64,000 nt of DNA from Chrysemys picta bellii (taxonomy: Eukaryota; Chordata; Testudines; Emydidae): positions 41,654,882-41,718,881 of the forward strand of contig NC_088792.1 of assembly GCF_011386835.1 (NCBI RefSeq), given 5' to 3'. This document shows, piece after piece, positions 36,401-51,400 of the stretch (its first letter is position 1; each line of letters starts with the position of its first letter). The notes below the pieces were generated by a model. The model did not search any database. It saw only the letters and a list, made by a program, of their open reading frames with translations, and was not told the DNA's origin. A program made the translations under genes and the position numbers.

Positions 36401-39400
36401 CAGTACAGACAGTTTGATAAGAAGTGTGAGAATACTTACAAGGGGAGATAGATTCAATGTTTGTAATGGCTCAGCCATTCCCAGTCCTTATTCAATCCTT
36501 TGTTGATTGTGTCTAGTTTGCATATCAATTCTAGCTCAGCAGTCTCTCGTTGGAGTCTGTTTTTGAAGTTTTTCTGTTGTAATATAGCCACCCGCAGGTC
36601 TGTCACTGAATGACCAGACAGGTTAAAGTGTTCTCCCACTGGTTTTTGAGTATTTTGATTCCTGATGTCAGATTTGTGTCCATTAATTCTAATAAATGTG
36701 TTAGTCTCTAAGGTGCCACAAGTACTCCTGTTCTTTTAACATGGGGAAAAGACGTTCTGCACAGCATGGGCATCACATGGCTCTGGCATTTGGGGAGGCT
36801 GGCCCAGGTGCCGGAAGCTCCTCCGGTATCTGGACCATGGTCTCACCTCCTGCTCCACCCCAGCTTGACCTCCTCCCCCGAGGCCTCACCCACACTCCAC
36901 CCCCAGTTCCGCTCATACTCAGCCCCCTCACCTGCAGCTTGCTGAGTCATGTCACATGCCCAAGACCCACCCTACATGCCGAGTCCCTCTCCTCCTCCAT
37001 CTCCCCTCCCACAAAGGCGCCCCCACCTGCCGCTCACTGAGTCCTTCCCCGCCTCCACCCCTTCCCACTGCTCACTGAGTCGCTCTATCCCCCTCCCCCA
37101 AGACCTCCACTGCCCGCCGCTCGCTTCATTGCTCCACTCCGTGGAGGAGGGGAGAGATTCAGTGAGCAGCTGGCACCTCAGGGTAGGGGGATAGAGGAGA
37201 GGAGGGACTCGGCCAGTGGCGGGTGCCTCAGGGAGAGGTGCAACAGGGACAGGAAGAGGTGCAACACAGGCAGAGCCACAGTAGAAAAGTGGGAGGAGGA
37301 CTTGGGGCAGAGTACAGACGAGGCCACCACAGCCTAGGGGCATCCATGCTTTCAAAGATGGTAAGTTGACGGCTGCGCTGCAGGGGAGGCTTAGCCTCCC
37401 CTGGCCTATTGTACCTGCCATCTATGCTGCACAGGTTTTGAATAAAAGGAGATGAAGCTCCAGCGCTGTTGACTATGCCAGAAGCACAAGACCTGAGAAT
37501 TAGTGTATAGGTGAAAATCTGAAACTAGAAAAAAGATTTTCAACAAAGTAAGGAGACAAACACCAAGCCTAAAGAACATGTAGGGTCAGAGAAACCACAT
37601 GATGAAGCATTGTGGATGTGAGGTTAGGAATGCTAGTTGGGATCACAGAAGAGACCCGTAATCAACCATGGCCAGAAAAAATCTGACCCTTTGAGAAGTA
37701 AGAAGGAGTGATGCAAAAAGCTCACTGCTGAGAACCAACTGATTAGAATTTGAAACTGAGTTCTGCACAGGAACACAGATCCAAGAGGGGGGATTAGCTA
37801 AGATGGGTATCTTTGCAGAAACAATTTTGCAGATCAAACAGAATTGCTGAACTTTTAAATATTTTTGTCTATCCACTAACAACTTCTCTCTAAAACTTCT
37901 ATAAAATACATGTTTTTATTTATTTTCTAAATAAAAAAGTTATATTCTGGAAATATTGTGTCAAGACTGAGCCCCAAACAAGTTTTACCCCCATCCCCCT
38001 TTGAAATTGAAACTGTAATAGCCCCTTTAAGGACAGCTTTGCTAAATACAATACTTGTTGTACTATGTTCTACAAGCCTGATGTTCACTGTTTACTTACC
38101 TAAACTTTTTATCAAGGCTCACACTTAAACCAATATAAAGGGAATCCCCAAAGTCATAATAGAAGCTCTAAAACAAAAATAAAAATTTAATTAAATGTAA
38201 CGAAATAGCTGTAATTCTGGTTTAGTGCCTACTGTACAGCATGCATTGTCAGCAATGATTTCTTATCTTGCTGATGGTGGAGGCACTTTGCCATATTATG
38301 GATTATATCTGAAGACTACAAATCCTTCGCCTGATTGCCAATATTAAAGTAAAAAAGAAAAGTAGAGTAGGATGAAAATGAAGCAGAGGAAAAGCTGTTA
38401 GGATATAGGAAAACCTGCCTGGCTGGCAAATTTTAAAATGAAGCAAAAGTACATTTTGGAAGAGTTTAGGAGAGTTCTCTGAAGTGCTGGTTGAAAATTT
38501 TCCATCACAATATTTTTATTATTATTGTCATAGAATGTTTTTTTCTACAATATGGAAAGTTTTGCGGGGGGAAAAATCATCATCAAAAAATGTCCAGGTT
38601 TCAATTGAAATAACCCAACCCTTTTTATCTTTTAGATTTTCAACAAAAATGTCAAAGAACATTGTTGACAAACATAAAAAATACTTTGTTTTGCTGCAAA
38701 AACTAATTTCCCAGCCAACTCTAATTCTCAGTTGTCTCAGCTAAAATCCTTTAAAATGGTAAATCCATGGCTCACCACCTCCTCCTCCACCTTGCCACAA
38801 TTTATGTTGCAAAATAGCAGAGACAAAACCTCTTTCAGACCATGACTCCATGATTTTATATGAAATGAGGTTTCAGCAGCTCCCTTGCATCCCATGGTTG
38901 TACCACTTTGAAATTTTTACATGTGCTGACAGCTCAGTAACTCAATGTCAGATTTTTGCATGCCCGATTTAGTCAAAAATATTTAACAAAGGAACAGCTC
39001 TAGAAGCTAGCAACAGTTAGTTTGCATTGTATTTGACTTCTTGTAAAGTAGCTGAGGACTTATCCACACTTGGAAATATACCAAGATAAATGTTCCAGAG
39101 TACTTATTTCAGTACATTTCCAAGTGCAAACATGCCCTGACCTTTGCTGGATGTTACCTTCAGGGCCTGACAAGGTGGTGCAAATATATGGCATGACAGT
39201 ACACACGCTCCAGTGTTTCAGAAGCAGATTGTGACAAGTGTCTGGGTGTGCTGCACTGAATTACCCATTTCTGAAGTAGTAAATACGTTTCTTACATATC
39301 TCCACAGAAACTTTCTTTCACTTTCACCCTCAATGATAACAAGATCTCCAGAATTCTTCTTGCAATACTCTCGGGCTTTTTCCATAGGCAAAGTTTCATG

Positions 39401-42400
39401 GCTGAAATAGTATGCCTTGTCCTCATATATAACCCATCCATCTTCACTGACTTTATATGTATATTCTGCAAGATAAATAATGAAGGCACATATACAGTAT
39501 CTCTACAACAGGTTAGAATCATTATATGGTAACATTTTTCTGGTAACAGGAAATACAAAACCTACCAAATGTGGTACTTGGTTCAGGTTTTAATGTTGCT
39601 CCTGTAAAATAAAATAAAATCTGAATGTGTTATCTATCTCATGCATGTTCTGTCAATGACATTTATAAATACTGTAATTATCATTTTAATGTGGAATAAG
39701 AAAATAAACCCCAGCATTATTTAATACATTTTCCATGTATTGACATATAATTAATAAGAATATATGACCATGTTTAACAGTCAGCAAAATATCATTTTAG
39801 ATCCAATCAATGATTAAGCTTAAAGAACATATTCTTGTCCTCCAAGTATTGGATTTCAGATATTGATAATACGGAGTATAGACCAGACCATAAGCTACTT
39901 TAAAATGTGTCTTAAAATATGTTTCAGGTGGTGAAATCCATTACTCCTGTTTAGAGTGAAATTATGTCTTCCATTTAGAGTGAAATGAATAGTATTTTGA
40001 TGTCCTTAAGCACACACTAGGTTTCAATATCTTTTCACTGAAATACGTTCCATCAATCTGGAAGTTGCAACAGCTAATAGATGTTAACACTCAGAATCCT
40101 CCCAGCCCCTTAACAGAGCCAAAAGTTTTTCATTAAATTGGCACTATCAGCTGGATGATCCTGCTATCTTGTGGTCTCTTCATCAGGCCAAGAAGAGTGA
40201 GTGAAGTAATGGTCAAAGTCATAATGGAAGGGAGCCTTTTGAGCATCTGTATGTCTAAATTTAATTTAGAGGTTTGAATTACCACCTCCCGCTTTATACC
40301 CACTGTGTTACATTGCTCTGTTTGTATGTAGCCTTATGAACAGTCCATGAAACAGACTCGACTGTTTTTGTTTAATATTCTAATTTAAAGAAAGAAGACA
40401 TCCTACCTTTTTTTATTTGACAAACCCAGTCACCCAAAGTTTCACAGAACATATCGTTCCACTGCATGTCAGTGTATCCATTGAACATTGCACATTTTTC
40501 ATTTCCGTCATAATTATTGGGTTCTCCATCTGCCCAGTTTTCATAGTTTACCTTTTGGTAGAAACACAACTCTGTGACTATTTTCCTTTCAAAGAAGAAC
40601 GATGGTTGTGCTCTGCAAGGGCAGAGGGACCCAGTTTGATTTCAGCTCTTAAATCTTGCACCCATTGGGACAGTAAAGGCTGGGACTATTAGGGAAACAG
40701 CATACTCTGCTCTTGCCAGGTGAAGGAGGAACACAGTGTGACTCTTCCACCTGATTTACAAGCCACATTAATGAACTGAAGAAGTTGTGCCTAGCCCCTG
40801 CCAACAAAGATACCAGTCATGACATGGGCTATAAAGATTGAGCAATGTGGGACAATGTAGTTTTGCTACTATTGGGATGGGAGGGAGAAGATTGTCTCTT
40901 TGGATGATTCAACCCAAGATTAACATTGGGCCGTATAGTTCCAGTTTAGATTTTGCTGATTCCAGTCTATTAAATAGGTGAAAGGTAACAAAAGATTAGT
41001 TTGACCTGTGATATAAAATGATTTATAACAGTAAGTAAAAGATTAAGACAAAGAGACTTGTACAAACTGTTTTGTTTAAACAAACAGAACCAATTAGGGA
41101 GTCTCCAGTCTTTTGACAATGTTACAAACATTGTTTTAGTAACAAATTCAGATGTTGCTAGGATGAAATAAAGTATCCATGAGTGGAGCCAATGTGTTTT
41201 GATTGGTTCATTTTGATCGAATGTTATTGCCATGACTTTTGGGCGTTCCTTTTTACCATTTTTGTTGGCACCTTTCCTCTTATATGCAGGAGTCACCATA
41301 GCTAGACAGTCATCTCCAGACTAGACTACTCAAATGTACTCTATTTAGGGCTACCATGAAAGGTACTCAGAACATAAGAATGGCCACACTGGGTCAGACC
41401 AATGGTCATAGAGCCCAGTATCCCGTCTTCTGACAATGGCCCGTACCAGATGCTTCAGAGGGAATGAACAGAGCAAAGCAATTATTGAGTGATCCATCCC
41501 TGTTGTTCAGTCCCAATTTCTAGCAGTTGGAGGAGGCTTAGGGATACCAGAGCATGGGTTTGCGTCCCCGAATATCTTGGCTAATAGCCATTAATGAACC
41601 TATCCTCCAAAGCACTTTGATCTCAGCATCCCCTTTCTGGGTTTGATACTACTGAATACATGGGAAACTAGGCTGTTCACAGCAGTCTTTCCAGGAGCCA
41701 TCAGTAACCCAGACAAACAACTTAAAAACAGAGGCAATCCTGGGATGTCTCAGAAAGTATCCAGCCAAGCCCAGCTCTCAAAACAGTTCAGCCACAGTCC
41801 ACAGCATGCACTGGGACTTTTCAGTGATTTTCGGCTTTTTGACTGTAACAGTCTCTCTTTGCTGGAGCTTGGCCATTTCTGTTCCATTGTTCTGTTCCAC
41901 AAGAGCCAGGGGGCAAACATCATCTGACCACATTCCATCTGTTTGTACAGCCTCTAGCACAATATCAGCAACAACAATAATAATAGTAATAATAGTGAGA
42001 GTTGGAGGAATGACAGGAAAGATAATGCATAGAATGGAGTGGGGAGGAGGCTGAGACCTGCATCCTGGGGGAGCAGTGCCACACCCCAGGAGGACCTTTC
42101 TACAAAGCAGGGAAATGAAAGAAGCTAGAGGGGAGAAAACCTTGTTATTCCAACATCCTATCCCATCTGCCCCTGGGGCTAGTGCAGGATTGTTCCCTAT
42201 TGAGTATTTTCAAGTGCTTTGTCATCTGGCTGAAAGCAATAGGGCTCCTGCCCTTTCCCAAATGTGATCTCTTCAGTGGGGCAAAATCTTGTACTTTGTA
42301 CTAGATCCCCCTCCCCCTCCATCTGAAAGCTAAGACACTGAATATTCTCTATAAGGCCCTGAATATTAGACATCTACTATTGCAAAGAATCCAAGTTCTG

Positions 42401-45400
42401 CATCTGCTCCAGCTGGTAAGGTTGGAAATCTCTTCATGGCCCTGGCAAACTTTTAGATTTTCCAAAGCAGTAAGAAATTTTTCAGTGCTTATGCAAAGAA
42501 AATAATGCTTGAAGTGAGCTGTTTAAAGCTACTAAATTATGCAGCTACAATAGTGATGATCACTGATCAACTTCCACTGTAAAAAATCCTGCAGTGGTGA
42601 GTAACAGATGTATTGCCCCATGTAAATACTGTTGTGGGATCACACAGGGTAGCTTAAGATGGAAGGAGGGCAGAAGCAGAAATAAGTTGAGTAAAGACTG
42701 CATAAAAACAATAGGATAAATTCAGAAAGCCAACTCTGGTGAAAAAACAATGAATTACTCACTGGAGAGCCATCACTCCAAGTAAACCCTCTGTCAGGAT
42801 CAAAGGCACTCAGACCCATCCAGTATGATTGATAGAAATGAGCTCTATCCCTAAAATATTATATATAAATATATAAATATAGAGAGAGAGGACAGTATAT
42901 AAATCAAAGCATGCATATCATTATACGACTTGCAACATCTCTATAAATTTGAATGTTTCCTATTCAATATCTCTAATATGCACTAAAGACATAAGAAATA
43001 TTTTGCCTCCCTAACGCGATAATTTAAATTACTTATTTAATTTCCAGCATCCCCAGAAAAATATACTGGGACTGCACATGGCAGTAGGTCGAGTCCTACA
43101 ATTCTTTGCAGAAAAGGCCTCAACTGCTTAGTTACCACCCACAGTGATGCTGTGGTAAATGCACATTAATGCCATAGTCCTGCAAAGAACTTAACTACTC
43201 GCGTTCACGTGCTTAAAGTTAAGCATGCGTGATAATGCTATGCCAGATCAGAGCCTTAAATGACATGCACACATACACATACAAGGCTTGGCACAGTCTA
43301 TGCCTAAATATTTTTCTTAGTCTCTCTATTGTTTTTTTTGCCTTTATTAAGTAAGAAAAGATCCTTGTGCAACATGAACTACTCTTTTATTTAAAAATGG
43401 TTCATTCATTTATTTAATTACAGACAGGTCCAAAATATAAACTAACTCATTGAACTAGATCTGATTGAAATTTTTCTAATGAAAAATATTTTGTGTGAAT
43501 AAATGGCCTTGTTTCAAAATAAAAAATTGTGAAAAACATTCATTTTTTTCAAAACTTTCCATGTATTCAACAAAATCAGACAAAACAAACCAAGAAAAAT
43601 GTCCCATTCATTCTACCTTCCTCCAGGTCTCTGTTTTTCCTTCCCTTTTTTCAGTGGCAAAAAAATTAAAAAGTTGGGAAGAGAAGAAAAAAAGTAATGG
43701 AAAGAAACAAGACAAGTGGGGAGGAGAGGGCAGGAAAACAAAAGCCAAAAAAACTTGAGAAAATGAATTTTTTTTCCAAAATGAACGTTTTGAAACCAAT
43801 TTTTTTAAATATAATTTTCATGAAAAACATCAGATAAATGAAATATTGTTCCAAACCCGTGGAATGTAAAGGGATTTGAAATTTTTACTCATTCTTTTTG
43901 TTGTTATTGTTCATTTTGGATCAGCTCTACATTGCATCTATTTCCTACAGATCGCTGTCACATTCCTCCATCTCTTTCAGACAGTTCATCCTGGATGACT
44001 CATCATCTGCATAAGCTCAACATGGGTAAAAATGCAGAGTTCCAAATTTTCAGCAGTACCCTAGAATGCCAGTCTTGTTGATGACACCATCCTCCTCCCT
44101 GTAAGCAGGGCCACAACCTGAACGTCATCTTCGACACCTTCCTTTTTAACTCTCTCAACATACAAGCCACAACAAAGCCTATTGCTTCCCACAGAACTTT
44201 ATTTAAAAATCTATCACAATGGCAAAATCCAGGTCCAGGTCCTAATTACAGCTCACTATGGTAACTTTTTCCTCACCAGTTGTTTTGATACCCACCTTGT
44301 TCCTCTCCACTCGCAATGTTCTGCCAAAATCATCTCTTCCATTGTTCCCTCTTTGAATCCATCAACTCCTAGCACCCCATAGATCTGTATAGCAAATCTA
44401 ACCAATTTTCCTCACTTTCAAGGGCCTACATCACTTAGCCCCAGAGTGCACATCTGAGTCTGCCTTTTTGGCACTCTCCTATCCCCTCTGTTCCACCAGA
44501 CACACCAACTTTGATTCCCCCATCTTTTCCTTATCTCTCATTGTGTTTCCAGGCTACCCTGACACATGGAAACACCTCTCAATGCCTGTTTGCATAGACA
44601 CCCCCTCTCCTCATTCAAATCCCTTCTAAAACCTCATGTCTGCAATCTCACATACATAGAAAATTAGTATGCAAATCGGAGAATAAAAATTAGAAAAAAA
44701 TCAGAACCACAAAGATGTATAGATGGTTAAACTGAGTAACTGCATGATCTTTCTAAAACACTTTCATCCTTTATTTATCACCCTCACTCATTGTATCATA
44801 TCTTAAAGTCTAGACTGTAAGATCTCCAAAGGCAGGGCCCTGTCTTTCACTGTCACATCCCTACCATATTCTTGGGTATGGTCAATAAATAATAAACAAT
44901 ACTAATAAAAATATGTCTGCTGTTCGGATATATTGCTATACTATCTTCAGTTAACTCTGTACCAACTTTTAGAAACTCCCAAATGACACTCAGAAATCTG
45001 CACAGATCAGAAATCTGATGCCCAATTTTGTTTAATGTGAAGTTCAAATGATGCCAAAGCCCATCCCCACTCTTTTTAATGCAACACAAATGTTTATATT
45101 TGAATAAGCACCATGATAGAGACATATAGATTTTCAGCTGAAATGACCTCTTTCGGAAAGGATATTTTGTGTTATTTTCATGGAATACATTTCAAGTGAA
45201 GGAATAAGGGCAATGCAGCTACTCACATGCGATTTATTACATTTTGATCTTCTTCACTATGGATACTCGCCAGATCTCCTCCTATAGCTCTACAAAAATC
45301 TCGTGCATCAAACCATGTTTTCATATGTTTTCGTCCATTCTGAAAATGCTACAGAGAATTGTGCAATTAAATTTCTGTGATGCCAGGCACAGTATTAAGA

Positions 45401-48400
45401 AAAAACATCTGTTATGGTCCATCTTAGTCTGCCTGTCTAACACCGCCTACATTCATCCATTGCCTTGTGACTCTGCTGCCAAAGCATTGGTCCATGCCTG
45501 GTCATCTCTTGAAATTGGTTACTGCAAGCTCATCCAGTCTTCCTTCTCTGAGTCTCTAAGAATCCCTACTGTAGTTCCAATTGACTATGGTGCTCTTCCT
45601 CACTTTCTGTCCTAAACCACTGGGAAATGCTTGGTAACCTTGAGGATAAAAGGAGCTATGCAAATGCAAGTTGCTATTGCGTCAGTTGTAGCCAAGTGTT
45701 TTTTCAAATTTATCTACTGTTTATGATATAAATTAATATCTTTGTGTTCAGGAGTTTAATACCTACTTTCAAGCATGAGCTACTGTGGGCACTTGAATGC
45801 CATCCATCTGGGCATGAGGGGGCAGGAGTTGTTGTTGGAACAGGAGGAGGGGTCACTCCCTCAACCAACTGTTTGCAGAGAAACATTGATTTCTCTTCAC
45901 AGCTCACAACATCCCATAATCCAGCTGTAGTTCCAGTTCTCATGGCAACACAGCCTGGCTCCCTTCCTTCATGACACACAAAAGAAAAGAAAACTATCGG
46001 TAAGTTAATTCAAGAAAGAGTCTTAATTAATGATCTCTTCCCAAAGTATGTACTTATTATTCTGTTTAATTTTTTTTTAAATATATCAAGTGGAGATTAT
46101 AAATTTTGCTGCAAAGTCAAAATCACTCAATGTTACATGTTCCATATGCATACACCCACCAGCAGCTCAGGTGTGATTTAAATAAATACCATAATCAATA
46201 AATAGTCATGACTTTGATCATGAGACCTCATGAAGAAGTTATACAGAATTCATTCACAAACATAAAAGCTGGATTGAGCCAACTAGCAAATCCCAAGTAA
46301 CAAATGAGTTAAGGAAAATTAATGTCCATCAGAAGCAGCATTTCCCAATAGTCTATTAGGAAGGTATTTCCAGCATATCCAGTCTGATGCGTTTATTTTT
46401 TGTGCAAATGAAATCATTTCAATAATGTAGTCTGTACATTTTTTAGTTTTATGCTGGCAGACTTTCAGAAGTGTTCTCTAATTTTGAGATCCTCACTTTT
46501 TGGATGTCTAGAAAGACACCATGTGACACCTTGTGCCTGATTTCCAGAGGTAGTGTTCCCACAATGAAAGCTGGGCAAAGTTTTTCAGAAGAAATAGTTT
46601 ATTTGCTGAAAAATGTAGTTTCAGTCGACCTGAAACAATTCACAAATTTAACATGAATTCACTGAATAGTTTTGGCCAAAACCTTTTTTTCAAGCTAAAT
46701 TCACACAGAGATTTAGGCATATTCACAAAATAGCCAGTGGAGAAGGTGGTGGTGGTACTCCACTTATAACTTTTAGCCCAGTGGTGAGTGCACTTATCTG
46801 GGATGTGGGAGCCCCAGATTCAAATCCCCTTTCTGGAGCAGGGATTTGCATCCCAGTCTCCCCACTGAGTGCCCTAACCATCAGTCCATGCACTATTCTG
46901 GGATGGGTTTCTCTCTGTCTCTCCCATTGAAGTAGTTCTACTTTGTATAAATAATTAAATACTCACCTGAGTTGCTTGTTAGACCATCAATCAGTGTTCA
47001 GTTGCCATGTTGATGGCACTGGTCACGCCAAAGCACTTAGCAGGGAGGACATCCAAACCATGGAACATCTAATTAGTTGCTTCTCTATGATCCTTCTATG
47101 GAGGGACAGTCTTGATTCATTCCATGGCATTGGAATGACGAACTTGGGTAACAAACTTGGACATTGACCTTTAATGTTACTTTTCAAGTTGCCATATGAA
47201 AGTAGAAGATTAAATAGTAATTGAAATAGGGACTTAAACTTGGGTCTCTCCCCTCCCAGGGGAGTGCTCTAACAACCAGGCTGTAAAGTCATTCTCACTC
47301 ATTACCTCTGACCCAATGACTATTCAAGTATTTTATACAAAATGGAACAGATTCAACAGGAGAGACTGTGAAAGCCCCTTCCAAGAACAGCCTACAGCTT
47401 GGTGGTTAGAGCATTCCCCTAGAATGGAGGAGACCTGGATTTAAATCCCTGCTCCAGAGTGGGGATTTGAACCTGATTTCGCACATCCCAGGTGACTGCC
47501 CTAACCAGTGGCTTTTGGGTGGGGAGAGGTTGCACCAGCTCCTCCTCTAGCTCTTTTGTTAATCTAGCCCTTTAAAAATGCCCAGAAACTAAATGATTTG
47601 GGTTAAACGAAACACTTACTTTGTCAATTTTCCAAAAATTCAGATTCGGTTCTTCCCAAACTGATTTTTTTTTTTTAACTGCCAGAGAACCGACAAAACA
47701 TACACCCAGTGTTACCCACCACACAGCATGGCAGTGCATACCAGGCATTCCTGAATTCCAGTGAGTAAACAGAACTGCTTCACCATCAGCCCACTTGAAA
47801 GTCCCTTGTTCCTCAACATCTGAAAGAGCGATCCAGAAATATTTCACAGGACTGAACCCAATCAGGACAGTCAGAAAGGCTTGTTCATATCTGGAAGGAG
47901 AATAATAAGTGTCAAATCAATTTTAAACCAAGATGTTACCATACTTTGTTCTTTTTATGAAATCATACATAATGCAAATGTTGGCAACATTATAATGGCA
48001 TATTAATTTATATCATAAACAGATGCTGATGCTTTCACAATCTACAATGATTCCTTTCTTCTTTTGTACTGTACAATAAAGAGAATTAAGCTGCAATACT
48101 TGGGTTGATTTGCAGATTTTATTCATTCAGCATATAAATAAATAAACAACGCACAACAGGGGAGTTTTAACTGTAGTATATTGTTGTTTGTCTTCGTTTC
48201 TTGCGTGTTATAAGCAGTTCCTCAGCTAAAGCCTAATACTTTTCAAAGGTAACATCTTATGTCATAAAATAGCTGCCCCAGGTAGAATTCAAGAACCATG
48301 ATCTCCATTTTATGTCACAGGACTGAGACTCTTTTCTTAGTTGATGTGGCATCAAGCATGTCACAGTACCACTCTAGCACATAAAATGCTGTGATACCAA

Positions 48401-51400
48401 GGTGATGGATGTCATACGCATCCCTTATATGGACAGATACAGGGTCCCCAACTCCTGCAATTTTATCATGAGTCGTGAGATAAGCCACAGCTTCTGGAGT
48501 CATTATGTTATGGGAGAATTTCAGCTTTTATTAAATACTATAATAAAAAAGGGTTCTAACCCTCAGGGATGCAGATAAAAGATTGAAAACATAAACCTCA
48601 AAGACTCAAAAACTGTAAGAGAAATAAATAGTAACCAAAATGTATTATTTTTCAAATTTTATTTTTTAGGCCAAACTTATGATTTTGCGGGGGCTGACTG
48701 CTGACTTTTTAATTTTGGTTGGCAGTACCTAGATAGGTAGTAACAGGAGCTTGACCATCTTTTACGTTTTTATTAAAATCAGGATTGATAGTATGATTGT
48801 CTTCTGATGTTCCTTGTGACACTGCTTTGTGTAATCTTGTTCAACTCCACAATGCAATTGCCAGTCAATGAATCAAGCATCAGTCATTACCGACTACAAG
48901 TTTGGAACATAGAACCTCCTTTCTGTCTTCCATCCTGCTCACACATTTGAAAGCAAAGGCAGTCTTTTTCATACCTGTCTTTCACGGTGACTAGGTAACC
49001 TTTGTTTCCTTCACAGATTTTTTTTGCTTCTGAAAATGTCACAGATGTCTGTCCGACTGAGTAACAGTAAAAACCATGTCTTATCCAGCCCTGTCAACAT
49101 AAACGTCAGACATGTACACGAGCTACTGTCAGATTGTGAAATTACATAGCACACAATAACTGTCCACTACACTTCTAAAAAATTATATTAATGTTGTACT
49201 CAACCGTGAAGTTAAACTAAGAAACAATGAGAGAAAAAATAATGTGATAATCAAACAGTGATAGGGACCACAAATGCCTCGATTGGGCATATTTAGGGAC
49301 TGCAACTCCAGTGGCTGGAGTAGAATCCATAGTGGCGTTTGTGTGAGTGTCCCACATTTGACTAGGGTTGGCGGGAATACATGCTCACAACCACTGCACA
49401 GTTCTCATACAAAGCTTGTTAAATATGACTTTTTGTTTGCCCTATGCGTAATTAAAGGCGAGTTGTACTATTGTTTTTCCTCCCTCATTGCTGCCAATTC
49501 TCAGCAATTTGAGCCTTTTCCAGTGCAAAATATTACATAAGAAGATAAGAATGGCCATACTGGGTCAGACCAAAGGTCCATCCAGCCCAGTATCCTGTCT
49601 TCCAACAGTGGCCAATGCCAGTGCTTCACAGGGAATGAACAGAACAGGTAATCATCAAGTGATCCATCCTGTCACCCACTCCCAACTTCTGGCAAACAGA
49701 GGGTAGGGACACTATCCCTGCCCATTCTGACTAATACCTATTGATGGACCGATCCTCCATGAATTTAACAGGGTTAAAAAAAACCCTAGATATAGTCTTG
49801 GCCTTCACAACATCCTCTGACAAAGAGTTCAACAGGTTGATTGTGCATTGTCTGAAAAAATACTTCCTTTTGTTTGTTTTAAATCTGCTGCCTATTGATT
49901 TTATTTGGTGACCCCTCATTCTTGTGCTATGAGAAGGAGTAAATAACACTTCCTTATTTAGTTTCTCCACACCAGTCATGATTTTATATCTTGATTGATA
50001 GACTCTACAAGATTTCTATCACATCCCCCCTTAGCCATCTCTTTCCAAGCTGAAAAGTCCCAGTCTTATCAGTTTCTCCTCATATGGAAGCTGTTCCATA
50101 CCCCTAATAATTGTTGTTGCCCTTTTCTGAACCTTTTCCAATTCCAATATATCTTTTTTGAGATGGGGCAACACATCTGCACGCAGTATTCAAGATGTGG
50201 GCATAGGATCGATTTATATAGTTAAATATTATATTTTCTGTCTTATTATCTATCCCTTTCTTAATGAGTCCCAACATTCTGTTCACTTTTTTGACTGCCA
50301 CTGCACACTGAGTGGATGTTTTCAGAGAACTATCCACAATGACTCCAAGATCTCTTTCTTGAGTGGTAACAGCTAACTTAGACCCCACCATTTTATATGT
50401 ATAGTTGGGATTATGTTTTCCAATGTGCATTACTTTGCATTTAACAACACTGAATTTCATCTGTCATTTTGTTGCCCAGTCACCCAGTTTTGTGAGATCC
50501 CTTTGTAACTCTTTGCAGTCTGCTTTGGACTTAACTATCTGGAGTAGTTTTGTATCATTTGCAAATTTTGCCACCTCACTGTTTACTCCTTTTTCCAGAT
50601 CATTTATGAATATGTTGAATAGGACTGGTCCCAGTACAGACCCCTAGGAGACACCACTATTTACCTCTTTCCATTCTGAAAAGTGACAATTTATTCCTAC
50701 GCTTTGTTTCACATCTTTTAACCAGTTACTGATCCGTGAGAGGATCTTCCCTTTTATCCCATGACAGCTTACTTTGCTTAAGAGCCTTTGGTAAGGGACC
50801 TTGTCAAAGGCTTTCTAAAAATATAAGTATACTATTTCCACTGTATCCATCCTGTCCTCGTCCTTGTTGACCCCCTCAAAGAATTCTAGTAGATTGGTGA
50901 GGCATGATTTCCCTTTACAAAGACCATGTTGACTCTTTCCCAACAAATCATGTTCCTCTATGTATCTGACAATTTTGTTCTTTACTATAATTTCAACCAT
51001 TTTGCCTGGTATTGAAGTCAGGCTTACCGGCCTGTAATTACTGGGATCACCTTTGGAGCCCTTCTTAAAAATTCGTGTCACATTAACTTTCCTCCAGTTA
51101 TCAGGTACAGAAGCTGATTTAAATGATAGGTTACATACTACAATTTCTGCAATTTCACATTTGAGTTCCCTCAGAACTCTTGGGTGAATACCATCTGGTC
51201 CTGGTCACTTATTACTGTTTAATTTATCAATTTGTTTCAAAACATCTGTGACACCCTGGCACCCCAGCATTCACCACTGTCCCGTAATTAGGATATGTTT
51301 TGTACAAAGTATGCCTTGTGAGGTGTCATTCTAAAAGTCTTGATCTGCTAGACATTAATATCTCATTGGATTGTATGTGCTATCATCGTATGTGAAATTA

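Larger units (their letters stand above)
36139..36737 (-). mobile_element. Penelope-like element 3' portion with GIY-YIG remnant
   Basis: Perfect 14-bp TSD AACATGGGGAAAAG (36125-36138, 36738-36751), a length typical of target-primed integration and longer than for DNA transposons. The ends carry a 47-bp inverted repeat (36174-36220 and 36691-36737, one mismatch). The minus strand encodes the end of a GIY-YIG endonuclease and the element has a hammerhead-like motif at 36224-36263. Confidence 0.75.

Noticed and set aside
36765..37426. Possible CpG-island promoter in intron 18
   Set aside because: GC-rich sequence is explained by a hAT MITE with 8-bp TSD CTGCACAG.
45966..45966. Alternative exon 12 acceptor five bases downstream
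   Set aside because: Frame alternatives would drop residues that align with human PGRKPGC; the first AG follows the better pyrimidine tract.
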